Of a DNA stretch of 64,000 nt, positions 25,804 through 34,564 are shown piece by piece. The DNA is taken from NCBI GenBank assembly GCA_001314805.1, contig LJSY01000010.1:1-64000 (forward strand), written 5' to 3'. Below the pieces are notes generated by a model. The model saw nothing but the letters and a program-made list of their open reading frames with translations. It was not told the origin of the DNA and searched no databases. Both the position numbers and the translations under genes were made by a program. Position 1 is the stretch's first letter, and the number at the start of each line of letters is the position of its first letter. The DNA is from Rhodobacteraceae bacterium HLUCCO18. Lineage in GTDB: Bacteria; Pseudomonadota; Alphaproteobacteria; Rhodobacterales; Rhodobacteraceae.

Positions 25804-26619
25804 ATGTCTGACGGAGATCGCATTGCCAAGGTTCTGAGCCGCGCCGGGGTCGCCTCCCGCCGCGAGGCGGAGCGCATGATCGCCGAGGGCCGGGTCAGCG
25901 TGAACGGCGCCCGGATCGACAGCCCCGCGCTCAACGTGACGCCGGCCGACCGGATCGCCGTGGACGGCAAGCCCGTCGAGGCGCCGGACCGTCCTCGGCT
26001 CTGGCTCTATCACAAGCCTGCGGGGCTGGTGACCTCGGCCGCCGACGAGAAGGGGCGCAGAACCGTCTTCGACGCCCTGCCCGAGGGCATGCCGCGGGTG
26101 ATGACCATAGGAAGGCTCGACCTGACGTCCGAGGGGCTGCTGCTTCTGACCAATGATGGCGGGATCAAGCGGCAGCTGGAACTGCCCAGCACCGGCTGGC
26201 TTCGCAAGTACCGGGTCCGCGTCAAGGGCGCACCGGACGAGGCCCAGCTCGAACCGCTCAGAAAAGGCATCGAGGTGGAGGGCGTCCGTTACCTTCCGAT
26301 GCAGGTCACGCTCGACCGGCAGCAGGGCGCGAATGCCTGGCTGACGATCGGCCTGCGCGAGGGCAAGAATCGCGAGATCCGGCGCGCGATGCAGGCGCTC
26401 GGCCTCGAGGTGAACAGGCTGATCCGGGTCTCCTTCGGTCCCTTCCGCCTCGGCACGCTCGCCGAAGGCGCCGTGGAGGAGGTGCGGCCGCGCGTCATGG
26501 CAGACCAGCTTGGCATGCCGGAGCTTGTCGAAGGCCATGCCGACCCTTCGAAATCACTCCGCAAGCCTAAGGGCGGTCCGCCCCGCCGCCCTGGCCGCCC
26601 TCGCCCGCCTCGGGGCTGA
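25804..26619 (+). CDS. rRNA pseudouridine synthase, RluB/RsuA family
   Basis: A 271-residue enzyme that isomerises a uridine in rRNA. An S4 RNA-binding domain (about 6-55, RIAKVLSRAGVASRREAERMI in part) is followed by the catalytic domain with GRLDLTSEGLLLLTNDG, where Asp106 is the nucleophile, and EGKNREIRRAMQALGLEV near the end. The layout is that of RluB (23S U2605-type) more than RsuA. The last 18 residues, a Pro/Arg/Gly-rich tail, overlap the 3' end of yciB on the other strand by 53 bp. Confidence 0.92.
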   Translation: MSDGDRIAKVLSRAGVASRREAERMIAEGRVSVNGARIDSPALNVTPADRIAVDGKPVEAPDRPRLWLYHKPAGLVTSAADEKGRRTVFDALPEGMPRVMTIGRLDLTSEGLLLLTNDGGIKRQLELPSTGWLRKYRVRVKGAPDEAQLEPLRKGIEVEGVRYLPMQVTLDRQQGANAWLTIGLREGKNREIRRAMQALGLEVNRLIRVSFGPFRLGTLAEGAVEEVRPRVMADQLGMPELVEGHADPSKSLRKPKGGPPRRPGRPRPPRG

Positions 26620-27202
26620 TGGAATAGCGTTCGATCAGCTTCGCTTGGCTCATGAACACCGCGAAGAGGAAGGCGGGCAAGCCGAAGGTCTCGAAGGTGA
26701 CCCAGAACTCCGTCGATTGCGTGCGCCAGACGATTTCGTTCAGCACCGCCATGAAGGCGAAGGCGCCGGCGATGCGCCTGGTCATGATCATCCAGCCCTC
26801 CTGCCGCATCGGCAGAAGCTCTCCCATCAGGAACTGAAGCCAGGATTGGCCGCGCGCGAGCCCGATCCCCAGCATGGTGGCGAAGAAGCCGTAGACCAGC
26901 GTCGTCTTCATCTTGAAGAACCGCTCGTCGTTGAGCCAGACGGTGAGCCCGCCGAAGACCACGACCATCAGCGCGGTGAAAACCTGGATGCGGCTGATCT
27001 TGCCGGTCAGCTTCCATAGGATCGCGATGGAGGCCAGCAGGATCGGCACGAAGGCCGCGGTCACGATGATGAAACCGTCGTATTGTGTGCTGCCGACACT
27101 CAGGCTCGCGTCCTGGAACCGCATGTAGGCGATGAAGAACAGGATCGGCGGCCCGAGCTCCAGCCCGGATTTCAGCCATGGATTGATCGCTTTTTCCGAC
27201 AT
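26567..27202 (-). CDS. yciB: Septation protein A / YciB-type inner membrane protein
   Basis: A 211-residue membrane protein with about five or six helices, of the YciB/IspZ family, which affects septation and envelope integrity. Family features: LKSGLELGPPILFFIAY at the N terminus, NDERFFKMKTTLVYG, and LNEIVWRTQSTEFWVTFETFG. The C-terminal tail is Gly-rich (EAGEGGQGGGADRP) and overlaps the convergent pseudouridine synthase gene. It is 9 bases downstream from nothing on its own strand; the DMT gene follows on the same strand upstream at 27212, so ftsY-DMT-yciB may form one operon. Confidence 0.88.
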   Translation of the reverse strand: MSEKAINPWLKSGLELGPPILFFIAYMRFQDASLSVGSTQYDGFIIVTAAFVPILLASIAILWKLTGKISRIQVFTALMVVVFGGLTVWLNDERFFKMKTTLVYGFFATMLGIGLARGQSWLQFLMGELLPMRQEGWMIMTRRIAGAFAFMAVLNEIVWRTQSTEFWVTFETFGLPAFLFAVFMSQAKLIERYSISPEAGEGGQGGGADRP

Positions 27203-27211
27203 GACGGTCCC

Positions 27212-28114
27212 TTATCCCCCCACCTCAACTATCACCGCGCCCGCCGCGATCAACCCCATGAGCGCCGCGCGCACCGGCCCGACCTGTTCCTTGAGGAACA
27301 GCCAGCCGATCAGCGCTGCGAAAACCGTGGAGGTTTCGCGCAGCACCGCCGCCTCGCCCACCTGGTCGAGCCGCGTGGCCAGCATGATCGAGCCGAAGCT
27401 CGCGAAGGCTATAAGCCCGCCGACGATGCCGCGAAACGCCAGCGGCCCGAGCGTGGGCTTGTCCTCGAGCCGCCGGTAGAAGGCCGCGGCGAGAAACGGG
27501 TAGAGCAGCCCGTCGATGAAGAAGAACCACGCGAGGAAGGTGAAGGGATCGGCCGTCGCGCGGATGCCATAGGCGTCGAAGGTGGTGTAAAGCGCCACGA
27601 AAAGCCCCGTCAGCACCGCGAACCAGAGCGCCGGGATCAGCGTCTCGCGCGCCACGGTGATCCGAGCCATGTTGTAGAGTGCAAGCCCGTAGAGCCCTGC
27701 CAGCAGCACCGCGACGCCCAGCCACTGGATGCCGCTGAACGTCTCGCCGAACAGAAACCAGGCCCCGATAACCGTGAAAAGCGGGCCCGTGCCGCGCATC
27801 ACCGGGTAGACCACCGTGAAGGCCCCGCGCCGGTACGAGGCGAGCACTGCCCATTTGTAGAGCGCATGGATGACGAAGACGCCCGCGAAGATCGGCCACA
27901 TGTGCGGCTCGGGCCATGGCACGATGAACAGCGCGAAGGGCGCGGCCATCAGACCGTAGGACGCGTCGATCGCACCCCGCGCCAGCAGCGGGTCGTGCCG
28001 GCCTTTCTGGAGCGCGCCGAAGACCGCGTGCAGAACCGCCGCCAGAAGCGCGAGGAAGAGCGCGGCGCGCGCGCCCTCCGCTGTCCCCTCGATCGAGATG
28101 AGCCAGTCGCTCAC
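27212..28114 (-). CDS. DMT-superfamily permease (EamA type)
   Basis: A 300-residue permease with about ten helices made of two EamA repeats (first repeat ends near LLAGLYGLALYNM; the second has LRETSTVFAALIGWLFLKEQVGPVRA, the EamA signature). Substrates of such proteins are usually amino acids or other metabolites and cannot be named here. The GTG at 28114 is chosen because it lies 19 bases after the ftsY stop and the hydrophobic part starts soon after; the frame to 28237 would run into ftsY. Probably co-transcribed with ftsY and yciB. Confidence 0.85.
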   Translation of the reverse strand: MSDWLISIEGTAEGARAALFLALLAAVLHAVFGALQKGRHDPLLARGAIDASYGLMAAPFALFIVPWPEPHMWPIFAGVFVIHALYKWAVLASYRRGAFTVVYPVMRGTGPLFTVIGAWFLFGETFSGIQWLGVAVLLAGLYGLALYNMARITVARETLIPALWFAVLTGLFVALYTTFDAYGIRATADPFTFLAWFFFIDGLLYPFLAAAFYRRLEDKPTLGPLAFRGIVGGLIAFASFGSIMLATRLDQVGEAAVLRETSTVFAALIGWLFLKEQVGPVRAALMGLIAAGAVIVEVGG

Positions 28115-28133
28115 GTTGCGGGCCGGGACGCGA

Positions 28134-29411
28134 TCAGCGGTCCAGCCCGACAAGGGCGGCGGCGAAGTCCTCGGGGTCGAACGGGGCGAGATCGTCGATC
28201 TGCTCGCCCACGCCGATGGCATGGATCGGCAGGCCAAACCGGTCGGCCAGCGCCACCAGCACCCCGCCCCGCGCGGTGCCGTCGAGCTTGGTCATCACGA
28301 GGCCCGAGACATCCGCCATCTCCTGGAAGGTCTTGACCTGGCTGAGCGCGTTCTGACCTGTGGTCGCGTCCAGCACGAGGATCGTGTTGTGCGGCGCGTC
28401 CGGGTCCTTCTTGCGGATGACGCGGACGATCTTGGCCAGTTCCTCCATCAGGTCGGCGCGGTTCTGCAAGCGGCCGGCGGTGTCGATCATCAGGAGGTCG
28501 GCACCCTCGGCTTCCGCCTTGCCCATCGCATCGAAGGCGAGCGCGGCGGGGTCCGAGCCCTCCGGCGCGGTCAGGACGGGCACGCCCGCGCGTTCCCCCC
28601 AGATCTGCAGCTGTTCGACGGCCGCGGCGCGGAACGTGTCGCCGGCGGCGATCACCACGGTCTTTCCGGCGGCCTTGAACTGGCTGGCGAGCTTGCCGAT
28701 CGTCGTGGTCTTGCCCGATCCGTTGACGCCCACCACCAGCACCACCTGCGGCTTCTTCGGATAGAGCGGCAGGGGACGGGCGACGGGTTCCATCACCCGC
28801 GCGATCTCGGTTGCCAGAAGCTCCTTGATGTCGGCGGCGCTCATCATCCGGCCGTAACGGCCCTCGGCCATGTTGGCGGTGACGCGCATGGCCGTTTCCA
28901 CGCCCATGTCGGCGCTGATCAGAAGCTCCTCGAGCTGTTCGAGCATCTCGTCGTCGAGCGCCCGGCGCGGGGCGGAGGGGCTGCGCCCCATCAGACGACC
29001 GAGCAGACCCGGACGTGCCCCGTCGTCCTGCGCGGGCGCCTTCTCCCCGGTGTCGGGGCGCAAGGCCTCCGGCGTCAGGTCGGGCGCGGGCGAGGGCGGC
29101 GCGCGTTCCGGCTCTGGCTCGGGTTCGGGCGCCGGGGCCGCCTCGCCGGGATGAGCCGTCTCATCCTCTGCAATCGCCGGCGGCTCGGGCTCGGGCTCGG
29201 TGGCGGGGGCAGGCTCGGCTTCGCGCTCGCGGCCGGGCTCGGGTCTGGTTTCCGGAACGGGCTCGTGCCGCGCGTCTGTCGCCGCCTCCCGATGCTCCTG
29301 CGTTGCCTCAGCTGCCTCCCCGGCGCCCTCCTCGATGATCGCGTCCAGCCCCTCGTCGAGCCTGGAGGAGGATTTGAACATGCGATCCTTGAGCTTGCGG
29401 AAGAAGGACAT
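28134..29411 (-). CDS. ftsY: Signal recognition particle receptor
   Basis: The SRP receptor GTPase that docks ribosome-SRP complexes at the membrane. The 425-residue protein has an acidic, Pro/Glu-rich A region (about 20-125) and an NG domain: G1 VGVNGSGKTTTIGKLA, DTFRAAAVEQL, G3 DTAGRLQNRADLM, G4 TKLDGTARGG and G5 GVGEQIDDLAPF. The start at 29411 gives MSFFRKLKDRMF, the usual membrane-binding amphipathic beginning; the frame to 29447 is unsupported. It is divergent from the AlkB-like gene. Confidence 0.95.
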   Translation of the reverse strand: MSFFRKLKDRMFKSSSRLDEGLDAIIEEGAGEAAEATQEHREAATDARHEPVPETRPEPGREREAEPAPATEPEPEPPAIAEDETAHPGEAAPAPEPEPEPERAPPSPAPDLTPEALRPDTGEKAPAQDDGARPGLLGRLMGRSPSAPRRALDDEMLEQLEELLISADMGVETAMRVTANMAEGRYGRMMSAADIKELLATEIARVMEPVARPLPLYPKKPQVVLVVGVNGSGKTTTIGKLASQFKAAGKTVVIAAGDTFRAAAVEQLQIWGERAGVPVLTAPEGSDPAALAFDAMGKAEAEGADLLMIDTAGRLQNRADLMEELAKIVRVIRKKDPDAPHNTILVLDATTGQNALSQVKTFQEMADVSGLVMTKLDGTARGGVLVALADRFGLPIHAIGVGEQIDDLAPFDPEDFAAALVGLDR

Positions 29412-29539
29412 GGGCGGAGGGGCCTTTCGTTCACCAATGCGACCCACCTAATACGCCGCGCCGGGCGATGGAAGTGTGCGTCCCTTCCCCGGTGCCGCGC
29501 CCGGGGCTATGCTCCGACCGAACGAGAGGCAGAACGCGC

Positions 29540-30601
29540 ATGCCGGTCATCGACAGATATGGGGCCAGATATGGGATCGCGACGCTGGTCCCCCTCACGC
29601 TCCTGATGCTGGGGGCCACGCTCTGGGGCGGGTATGCGGTGATGGCGCTTGTCTGGCTGACGCTCGTTGCGGGGCTGATGGACCAGTTGCTCGTGCAGCC
29701 CACGGGCAGCACCGGCGCGCAAATCCGCTGGCCCGACCGCCTGTCGGTCCTGCTGGCGCTGGGTCACCTCGCCGTCGTGCCGCTCGTCCTCGTGGCATTG
29801 TCGGGCACCGGCATGGGCCTCGGGCACAAGATCGCGCTTTTCGCCGCGACCGCCTCCTTCATCGGGCAGGTCAGCCACCCCAACGCCCATGAGCTGATCC
29901 ACCGCAAGGGCCGCCTCCGCGCCGGGCTCGGCGCGCTCGTCTATGTCACGATGGGCTTCGGACACCATGTCTCGGCACACAGGCTGGTGCACCACCGCCA
30001 CGTCGCGACGCCGGACGACCCCAACACGCCGCGCGGGGGCGAAAGCTTCTGGCGCTACCTGCCGCGCGCCTGGGCGGGCAGCTTCCGCGCCGGTCTGGCG
30101 GCTGAGGCGGCGCGGGTAAAGCGCGGCGCGGCACGGCTCAACCCCTATTGGGTCTGGACGGGCGGCGCGGCGATCACGGCGTTGCTCGCCACGGCGCTTG
30201 CCGGTCCGGCGGGCCTTGCCTGCCTTCTCGGGCTCTGGGTGCTGGCGGGCATGCAGATCCTGCTGTCGGACTATATCCAGCATTACGGCTTGCGCCTGCC
30301 GCTGCCCTCGGGCCGCCGCGAACCGGTCGGACCCCATCACAGCTGGAACGCGCCCCGGGGCTTTTCGAGCTACCTGATGATGAACGCGCCGTCCCATTCG
30401 GAACATCACCTTCACCCCGACCGGAGCTATGAGCAGCTGGCGGTGGACACGGACGCGCCCACCTTGCCCTGGTCCCTGCCCGTCATGGCGATGCTGGCGA
30501 CGATCCCACCCGTGTGGCGAAGGGTCATGGACCGGCGCGCCGCGCGCGTGATGGCCGCAGCCGAGGCGCGCATCGCCGCCGCCGACCGCGCTGCCGCGTG
30601 A
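29540..30601 (+). CDS. AlkB/XylM-like diiron membrane hydroxylase
   Basis: A 353-residue membrane protein with about six helices and the eight-histidine diiron motifs of alkane monooxygenase-type fatty-acid-desaturase-fold hydroxylases: HELIHRK (about 118), HRLVHHRHVATPDDPNT (about 147-163) and the distal SEHHLHPDRSYEQL (about 290). A NYIQHYGL-like DYIQHYGL precedes the last box, as in AlkB. Hydroxylation of medium-chain alkanes is likely, though related aromatic hydroxylases share these boxes. No rubredoxin gene is adjacent. ATG 29540 starts the first hydrophobic segment correctly. Confidence 0.85.
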   Translation: MPVIDRYGARYGIATLVPLTLLMLGATLWGGYAVMALVWLTLVAGLMDQLLVQPTGSTGAQIRWPDRLSVLLALGHLAVVPLVLVALSGTGMGLGHKIALFAATASFIGQVSHPNAHELIHRKGRLRAGLGALVYVTMGFGHHVSAHRLVHHRHVATPDDPNTPRGGESFWRYLPRAWAGSFRAGLAAEAARVKRGAARLNPYWVWTGGAAITALLATALAGPAGLACLLGLWVLAGMQILLSDYIQHYGLRLPLPSGRREPVGPHHSWNAPRGFSSYLMMNAPSHSEHHLHPDRSYEQLAVDTDAPTLPWSLPVMAMLATIPPVWRRVMDRRAARVMAAAEARIAAADRAAA

Positions 30602-30658
30602 CCTGAGCCGAAGGCGAGGCGAAGGAAATGCAGCCGCAGGCTGCGCCGTTGGACGGAC

Positions 30659-31498
30659 CTAGAGGCGGAGGCCGTGGCGCCCCGCGAGATCGGTGAAGAA
30701 CTGCCACGCCACCCGGCCCGAGCGCGCGCCGCGCGTGGCCTGCCATTCGATGGCCTCCGCGCGCAGGATCTCGGGCTCGACCTCGACCCCGTAGGCCGCG
30801 CAATATGCATCGATCATCGCGAGGTACTCGTCCTGCCCGCAGGGATGGAAGCCCAGCCAGAGGCCGAAGCGGTCCGAAAGCGACACCTTCTCCTCGGTCG
30901 CCTCCGACGGGCTGATCGCCGTTGCGCGTTCGTTCTCGATCATGTCGCGCGGCATCAGGTGGCGGCGGTTCGACGTGGCGTAGAACACCACGTTGTCGGG
31001 CCGCCCCTCGACGCCGCCGTCCAGCACCGCCTTGAGCGACTTGTAGTGCTGGTCGTCATGGCTGAACGACAGGTCGTCGCAGAAAAGGATCACGCGCACC
31101 GGAGCCTCGCGCAGCAGGTGCAGCAGCCGCCCGATCGTGGGCAGGTCCTCGCGCTGCATTTCCACCAGCACGAGGCCCGGTGTCTCGGCGGCGACCGCGC
31201 CGTGCACGGCCTTCACGAGCGAGGATTTCCCCATACCGCGCGCGCCCCAGAGCAGCGCGTTGTTTGCGGGCAGACCCTTCGCGAACTGGCGCGTGTTCTG
31301 CAACAACGTGTCCCGCGACCGGTCGATTCCCAGCAGGAGCGGCAGGTCGACCCGGTTCACCCGCGCCACCGGCTCGAGCCGGTCGGGATCCGCATGCCAG
31401 ACGAAGGCCTCGGCCGACGTCCAGTAGGGCACCGTGGCAGGGGGCGGGCGCAGACGCTCAAGCGCCTCGGCAATCCGGTTCAGCGCGTCGTCGGACAT
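30659..31498 (-). CDS. DUF815-family AAA ATPase
   Basis: A 279-residue ATP-binding protein of the DUF815 family (PF05673). It has a Walker A motif WGARGMGKSSLV (about 95-106), a Walker B-like VILFCDDLSF and a sensor-like ATSNRRHLMPRDM. The family is widespread in proteobacteria with no agreed function; a DnaC- or clamp-loader-like fold is suggested by these motifs. ATG 31498 gives the normal length; the frame to 31696 runs through tatC. It begins 8 bases after the tatC stop, so it may be the fourth gene of the tat operon. Confidence 0.88.
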   Translation of the reverse strand: MSDDALNRIAEALERLRPPPATVPYWTSAEAFVWHADPDRLEPVARVNRVDLPLLLGIDRSRDTLLQNTRQFAKGLPANNALLWGARGMGKSSLVKAVHGAVAAETPGLVLVEMQREDLPTIGRLLHLLREAPVRVILFCDDLSFSHDDQHYKSLKAVLDGGVEGRPDNVVFYATSNRRHLMPRDMIENERATAISPSEATEEKVSLSDRFGLWLGFHPCGQDEYLAMIDAYCAAYGVEVEPEILRAEAIEWQATRGARSGRVAWQFFTDLAGRHGLRL

Positions 31499-31506
31499 GG
31501 GTTGTC

Positions 31507-32370
31507 TCAGAACTCCTCGTCTTCGTCGAGGATGCCTTCCGCGCGCAGACGGCGGTTGCGCTGGCGCTCCACCAGGCGGACGAGCTGGATCGAAATCTCG
31601 TAAAGCCCGTAGACCACCACGAAGAGGATGAGCTGCGTGATCACGTCCGGCGGCGTGAGGAGTGCCGCCAGCGTCAGGATGCCGACCACGGCCCATTTGC
31701 GCACGTTGCCCAGCCCCTCGGCGCTGACGAGGCCGGCCTTGCCCAGAAGCGTCAGAAGGACGGGAAGCTGAAAGCAGAAACCGAAGGCGAAGATGAACTT
31801 GAGAGCGAGGTCGGTCGATTCACGGATCGAGCCGAGAAAGACGGTGCGCAGCTCGGACGTGCTCTCGGAGACGGGCGGCGGCTCGTTGCCCAGAACCATG
31901 CTCGTCAGCATCGGGATCGCGTCCGCGAAGCCGATGAAGAAATTCATCGCAAGCGGCGTGACGACGTAATGGGCGAAGGACGCACCCATGAAGAACAGGA
32001 CGGGCGAGGCGAAAAGGAAGGGCAGGATCGCGCCCTTTTCCGAGGCGTAGAGCCCCGGCGCCACGAACCGCCAGAGCTGATGCGCGATCACCGGGAATGA
32101 GACCGCGAAGCCCGCGATGATCGAGATGCGCACGAGCACGAAGAACTGCTCCTGCGGGGCGGTGAAGATCAGCTCGGGGCTCTGGCCGCGGGCCACGAGC
32201 ACGTTGATCAGCGGCTGCTGGATGATGCCGAGGATCGGCTGCGCGACGGTGAAACAGGCCACCATGGCCACGACGAAGGCCAGGACCGAGCGGATCAGGC
32301 GCGTGCGGAGCTCCGCCAGATGCTCGATCAGCGGGGCGGAACTGTCCTCGATCTGGTCCTCGGCACTCAT
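31507..32370 (-). CDS. tatC: Sec-independent translocase subunit TatC
   Basis: Core subunit of the twin-arginine translocase that recognises folded substrates by their RR signal. The 287-residue protein has six helices and the TatC hallmarks near the N terminus (IEHLAELRTRLIRS) and FTAPQEQFFVLVRIS in the first periplasmic loop, plus ALLTPPDVITQLIL near the end. The C-terminal tail is acidic (ILDEDEEF). Its ATG overlaps the tatB stop by 4 bases (ATGA). Confidence 0.96.
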   Translation of the reverse strand: MSAEDQIEDSSAPLIEHLAELRTRLIRSVLAFVVAMVACFTVAQPILGIIQQPLINVLVARGQSPELIFTAPQEQFFVLVRISIIAGFAVSFPVIAHQLWRFVAPGLYASEKGAILPFLFASPVLFFMGASFAHYVVTPLAMNFFIGFADAIPMLTSMVLGNEPPPVSESTSELRTVFLGSIRESTDLALKFIFAFGFCFQLPVLLTLLGKAGLVSAEGLGNVRKWAVVGILTLAALLTPPDVITQLILFVVVYGLYEISIQLVRLVERQRNRRLRAEGILDEDEEF

Positions 32371-32867
32371 GGCGCGTCCGCTCCCGTGCGCGGCACGGCG
32401 TCGGCCGGCTCGGCGGTGGCTGCCGGCTTCGCCGGCTCCGGATCGGGCGCGACCTCGTTGGGCGCCACGGGGGCGTCACCGGCCTCCCGCTTGGCTTTCA
32501 GGTCGGCCGCCTTCGCTTTCGCCTGCTTGGCGGCCGCATCGCGTTTCTCGGCCGCGGCCCGCGTCTGGCTGCCTTCGGGGTACTTGTCGGGATCGATATC
32601 GCCGAACGCTTCCTTCAGCGCGTCGGTGCCCGCCTTGGCCGGGTTGCGCGTGTATCTGGCGGCATTCCGCAGGTCGCGGTTCAGGTCGGTCATGCCGCTC
32701 TCGTCGGCCGCCTCGTCCATCGCGCGCTGGAAATCCCGGGCCATGGCGCGGATGCGCCCGGTGAATTGCCCGAGCTTACGGAACATCACTGGCAGGTCCT
32801 TGGGACCAACCACGATCAGCGCGACCACGCCGATGACCAGCAACTCCATCCAGCCGATATCAGGCAT
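32367..32867 (-). CDS. tatB: Sec-independent translocase subunit TatB
   Basis: A 166-residue TatB, the partner of TatC in the substrate-receptor complex. One N-terminal helix (GWMELLVIGVVALIVVGPKDLP), the Glu-Leu and Gly-Pro hinge of TatB, and an amphipathic helix are followed by a long Ala/Lys/Pro-rich cytoplasmic tail. It lies between tatA and tatC, 56 bases downstream of tatA. Confidence 0.93.
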   Translation of the reverse strand: MPDIGWMELLVIGVVALIVVGPKDLPVMFRKLGQFTGRIRAMARDFQRAMDEAADESGMTDLNRDLRNAARYTRNPAKAGTDALKEAFGDIDPDKYPEGSQTRAAAEKRDAAAKQAKAKAADLKAKREAGDAPVAPNEVAPDPEPAKPAATAEPADAVPRTGADAP

Positions 32868-32923
32868 GGCGGCCGCCTTTCGATGATGTCCCCCGGTGCA
32901 CGGTCGGGCTGATCCGGGGTTGT

Positions 32924-33169
32924 TTACGCGTTGTCGCGTTCGCGCGGCGCGGCGGCGGGCGGCGTCACGTCACGCGCGTCCGAACCGTCGCCCGCCGTCC
33001 GGGTCGAGGCGTTCTCGATCTCTTCGGTCGAGTCCTTCACACCCCTCTTGAAGGCGGTGATCCCCTTGCCGACCTCACCCATGAGACTCGCGATCTTGCC
33101 GCGCCCGAACAGGACGAGCACCACGACCGCGATCAGCAACAGGCCTGCCGGTCCGATATTGTTGAGCAT
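32924..33169 (-). CDS. tatA: Sec-independent translocase subunit TatA
   Basis: An 81-residue TatA, the channel-forming subunit. It begins with a short helix ([17 protein letters not shown]) ending in the FGRGKI hinge, then the amphipathic helix ([18 protein letters not shown]) and an acidic tail ([12 protein letters not shown]). First gene of tatABC; a perfect 14-bp palindrome lies 47 bases upstream. Confidence 0.95.
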   Translation of the reverse strand: MLNNIGPAGLLLIAVVVLVLFGRGKIASLMGEVGKGITAFKRGVKDSTEEIENASTRTAGDGSDARDVTPPAAAPRERDNA

Positions 33170-33215
33170 GTTCGTCTCCCTTTGCGGCGCGGATTGCGCA
33201 TCTCACACCGCTTCT

Positions 33216-33229
33216 GACAGATATCTGTC
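33216..33229. promoter_or_regulatory. Perfect 14-bp palindrome upstream of tatA
   Basis: GACAGATATCTGTC equals its own reverse complement and lies in the otherwise plain 169-base gap between tatA and the ABC gene. Candidate operator; no protein assigned. Confidence 0.4.
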
Positions 33230-33338
33230 TCCCATACCTATGGTCGCAACCCGGGAGATCAAAGCCCTAATGCTCGGGCGAGGGTGGTTTACAGGCTCAC
33301 CCCCCCTGCCCGCAAGGGGCGATCCGCACCGGGAGGCC

Positions 33339-34421
33339 TCAATCGCGATGCGGAAAGACGAAACAGCGGTCGCGTCGCACGGTCAGCCACAGCGGCTTGC
33401 CGGGTTTCGGCAGAAAGACGCCGGGGACGGTCGCCCTGAGGATGCTGTCGTCGAAATCCATGAGGAACTCCACGAGGCTTTCGTGCCCCATGAAGCGCGC
33501 GCGCCGCACCACGCCGCGTGCCGGCACCCCGTCGAGCGGCGTGGGGTTCGGCCCCCGCCCGTTCCGGTCGAAGTCGATCTTGACGTGCTGGGGGCGAAAG
33601 ACGATGTCGACCACGCTGCCGTCGGGATAGCCGGGGGCAAGGAATTCACCGAAGGGAGTCGTCGTGAGCGCGCCGCGGACGGTCCCGGTCACCACGTTGA
33701 TATCGCTGAAAAACGCCGCTGCAGCCCGGTCGCAGGGCGCGTTGTAGACATTGTAGGGCGCGCCCACCTGCACGATCTTGCCGCCCCGCATCAGTGCGAT
33801 CTGGTCGGCCATGCGCATGGCCTCCTCGGGTTCGTGGGTGACGAGCACCACCGCCGTGCCATCCTCCTTGAGGATCTCCAGCGTCTCGTCGCGAATCCCG
33901 TCGCGCAGGCGGTTGTCGAGGCCCGAGAACGGCTCGTCCATCAGCATGATGCGCGGGCGCGGCGCCATGGCCCGCGCCAGCGCCACGCGCTGCTGCTCGC
34001 CACCCGAAAGCATGTGCGGCGACTTGTCGGCATAGTCCTTCAGATCGACGCGCGCCAGAAGCGCGTTGACCCGCTCCCGCACCTCGGAACGGCTCCCGCT
34101 GAGGCCGAAGGCCACGTTCTGCCCCACGCTCAGATGCGGAAACAGCGCGAAATCCTGAAAGATCAGGCCTATGCCCCGCCGCTCGGGCGGCAGATGCAGC
34201 ATGCCGTCCGACAGGACCTGACCATCGGCGACGATGCGCCCGGCCGCCTGCCTCTCGATGCCGGCGATCGTGCGCAGCACCGTGGACTTGCCGCAGCCGG
34301 AGGGCCCGAGAAGGCACAGGATATCTCCGGGCTTTACCGCGAAGGAGACGTCCCGCACCACGTCGCGGCCATCGAACTGGCAGCGGATGGCATCGACCTC
34401 GAGGCGGGGGGGCTGGGACAT
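33339..34421 (-). CDS. ABC transporter ATP-binding protein (FbpC/PotA-like, orphan)
   Basis: A 360-residue ATPase with Walker A GPSGCGKST (about 39-47), signature LSGGEQQRVALARAM, Walker B IMLMDEPFSGLD and a C-terminal TOBE-like regulatory domain (about 240-360). It resembles the ATPases of iron(III), spermidine or thiamine importers. No permease or binding protein is encoded next to it, so it must pair with components elsewhere, or be a stand-alone remnant. Start ATG 34421; the previous gene on the same strand is the SDR, 143 bases upstream. Confidence 0.9.
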   Translation of the reverse strand: MSQPPRLEVDAIRCQFDGRDVVRDVSFAVKPGDILCLLGPSGCGKSTVLRTIAGIERQAAGRIVADGQVLSDGMLHLPPERRGIGLIFQDFALFPHLSVGQNVAFGLSGSRSEVRERVNALLARVDLKDYADKSPHMLSGGEQQRVALARAMAPRPRIMLMDEPFSGLDNRLRDGIRDETLEILKEDGTAVVLVTHEPEEAMRMADQIALMRGGKIVQVGAPYNVYNAPCDRAAAAFFSDINVVTGTVRGALTTTPFGEFLAPGYPDGSVVDIVFRPQHVKIDFDRNGRGPNPTPLDGVPARGVVRRARFMGHESLVEFLMDFDDSILRATVPGVFLPKPGKPLWLTVRRDRCFVFPHRD

Positions 34422-34507
34422 CAGGATGAATGACCGATCATTTCAATCGGGTTTCGCAGGTATCAGGCCCGCTCCGGGGTGGCAAGCAGTCCCGTCCGGA
34501 CATGGCA

Positions 34508-34547
34508 GGGCGGGAGAAGGCACCGCGGAGCGATCGCGGTCCCGCCC
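34508..34547 (-). terminator. Bulged hairpin after the SDR gene
   Basis: GGGCGGG (34508-34514) pairs with CCCGCCC (34541-34547) and, inside, ACCGCG (34522-34527) with CGCGGT (34535-34540), around a 7-base loop. It begins 17 bases after the SDR stop on its strand. There is no T tract, so termination is only possible. Confidence 0.35.
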
Positions 34548-34564
34548 CGCCTTGCCGAAACCTC

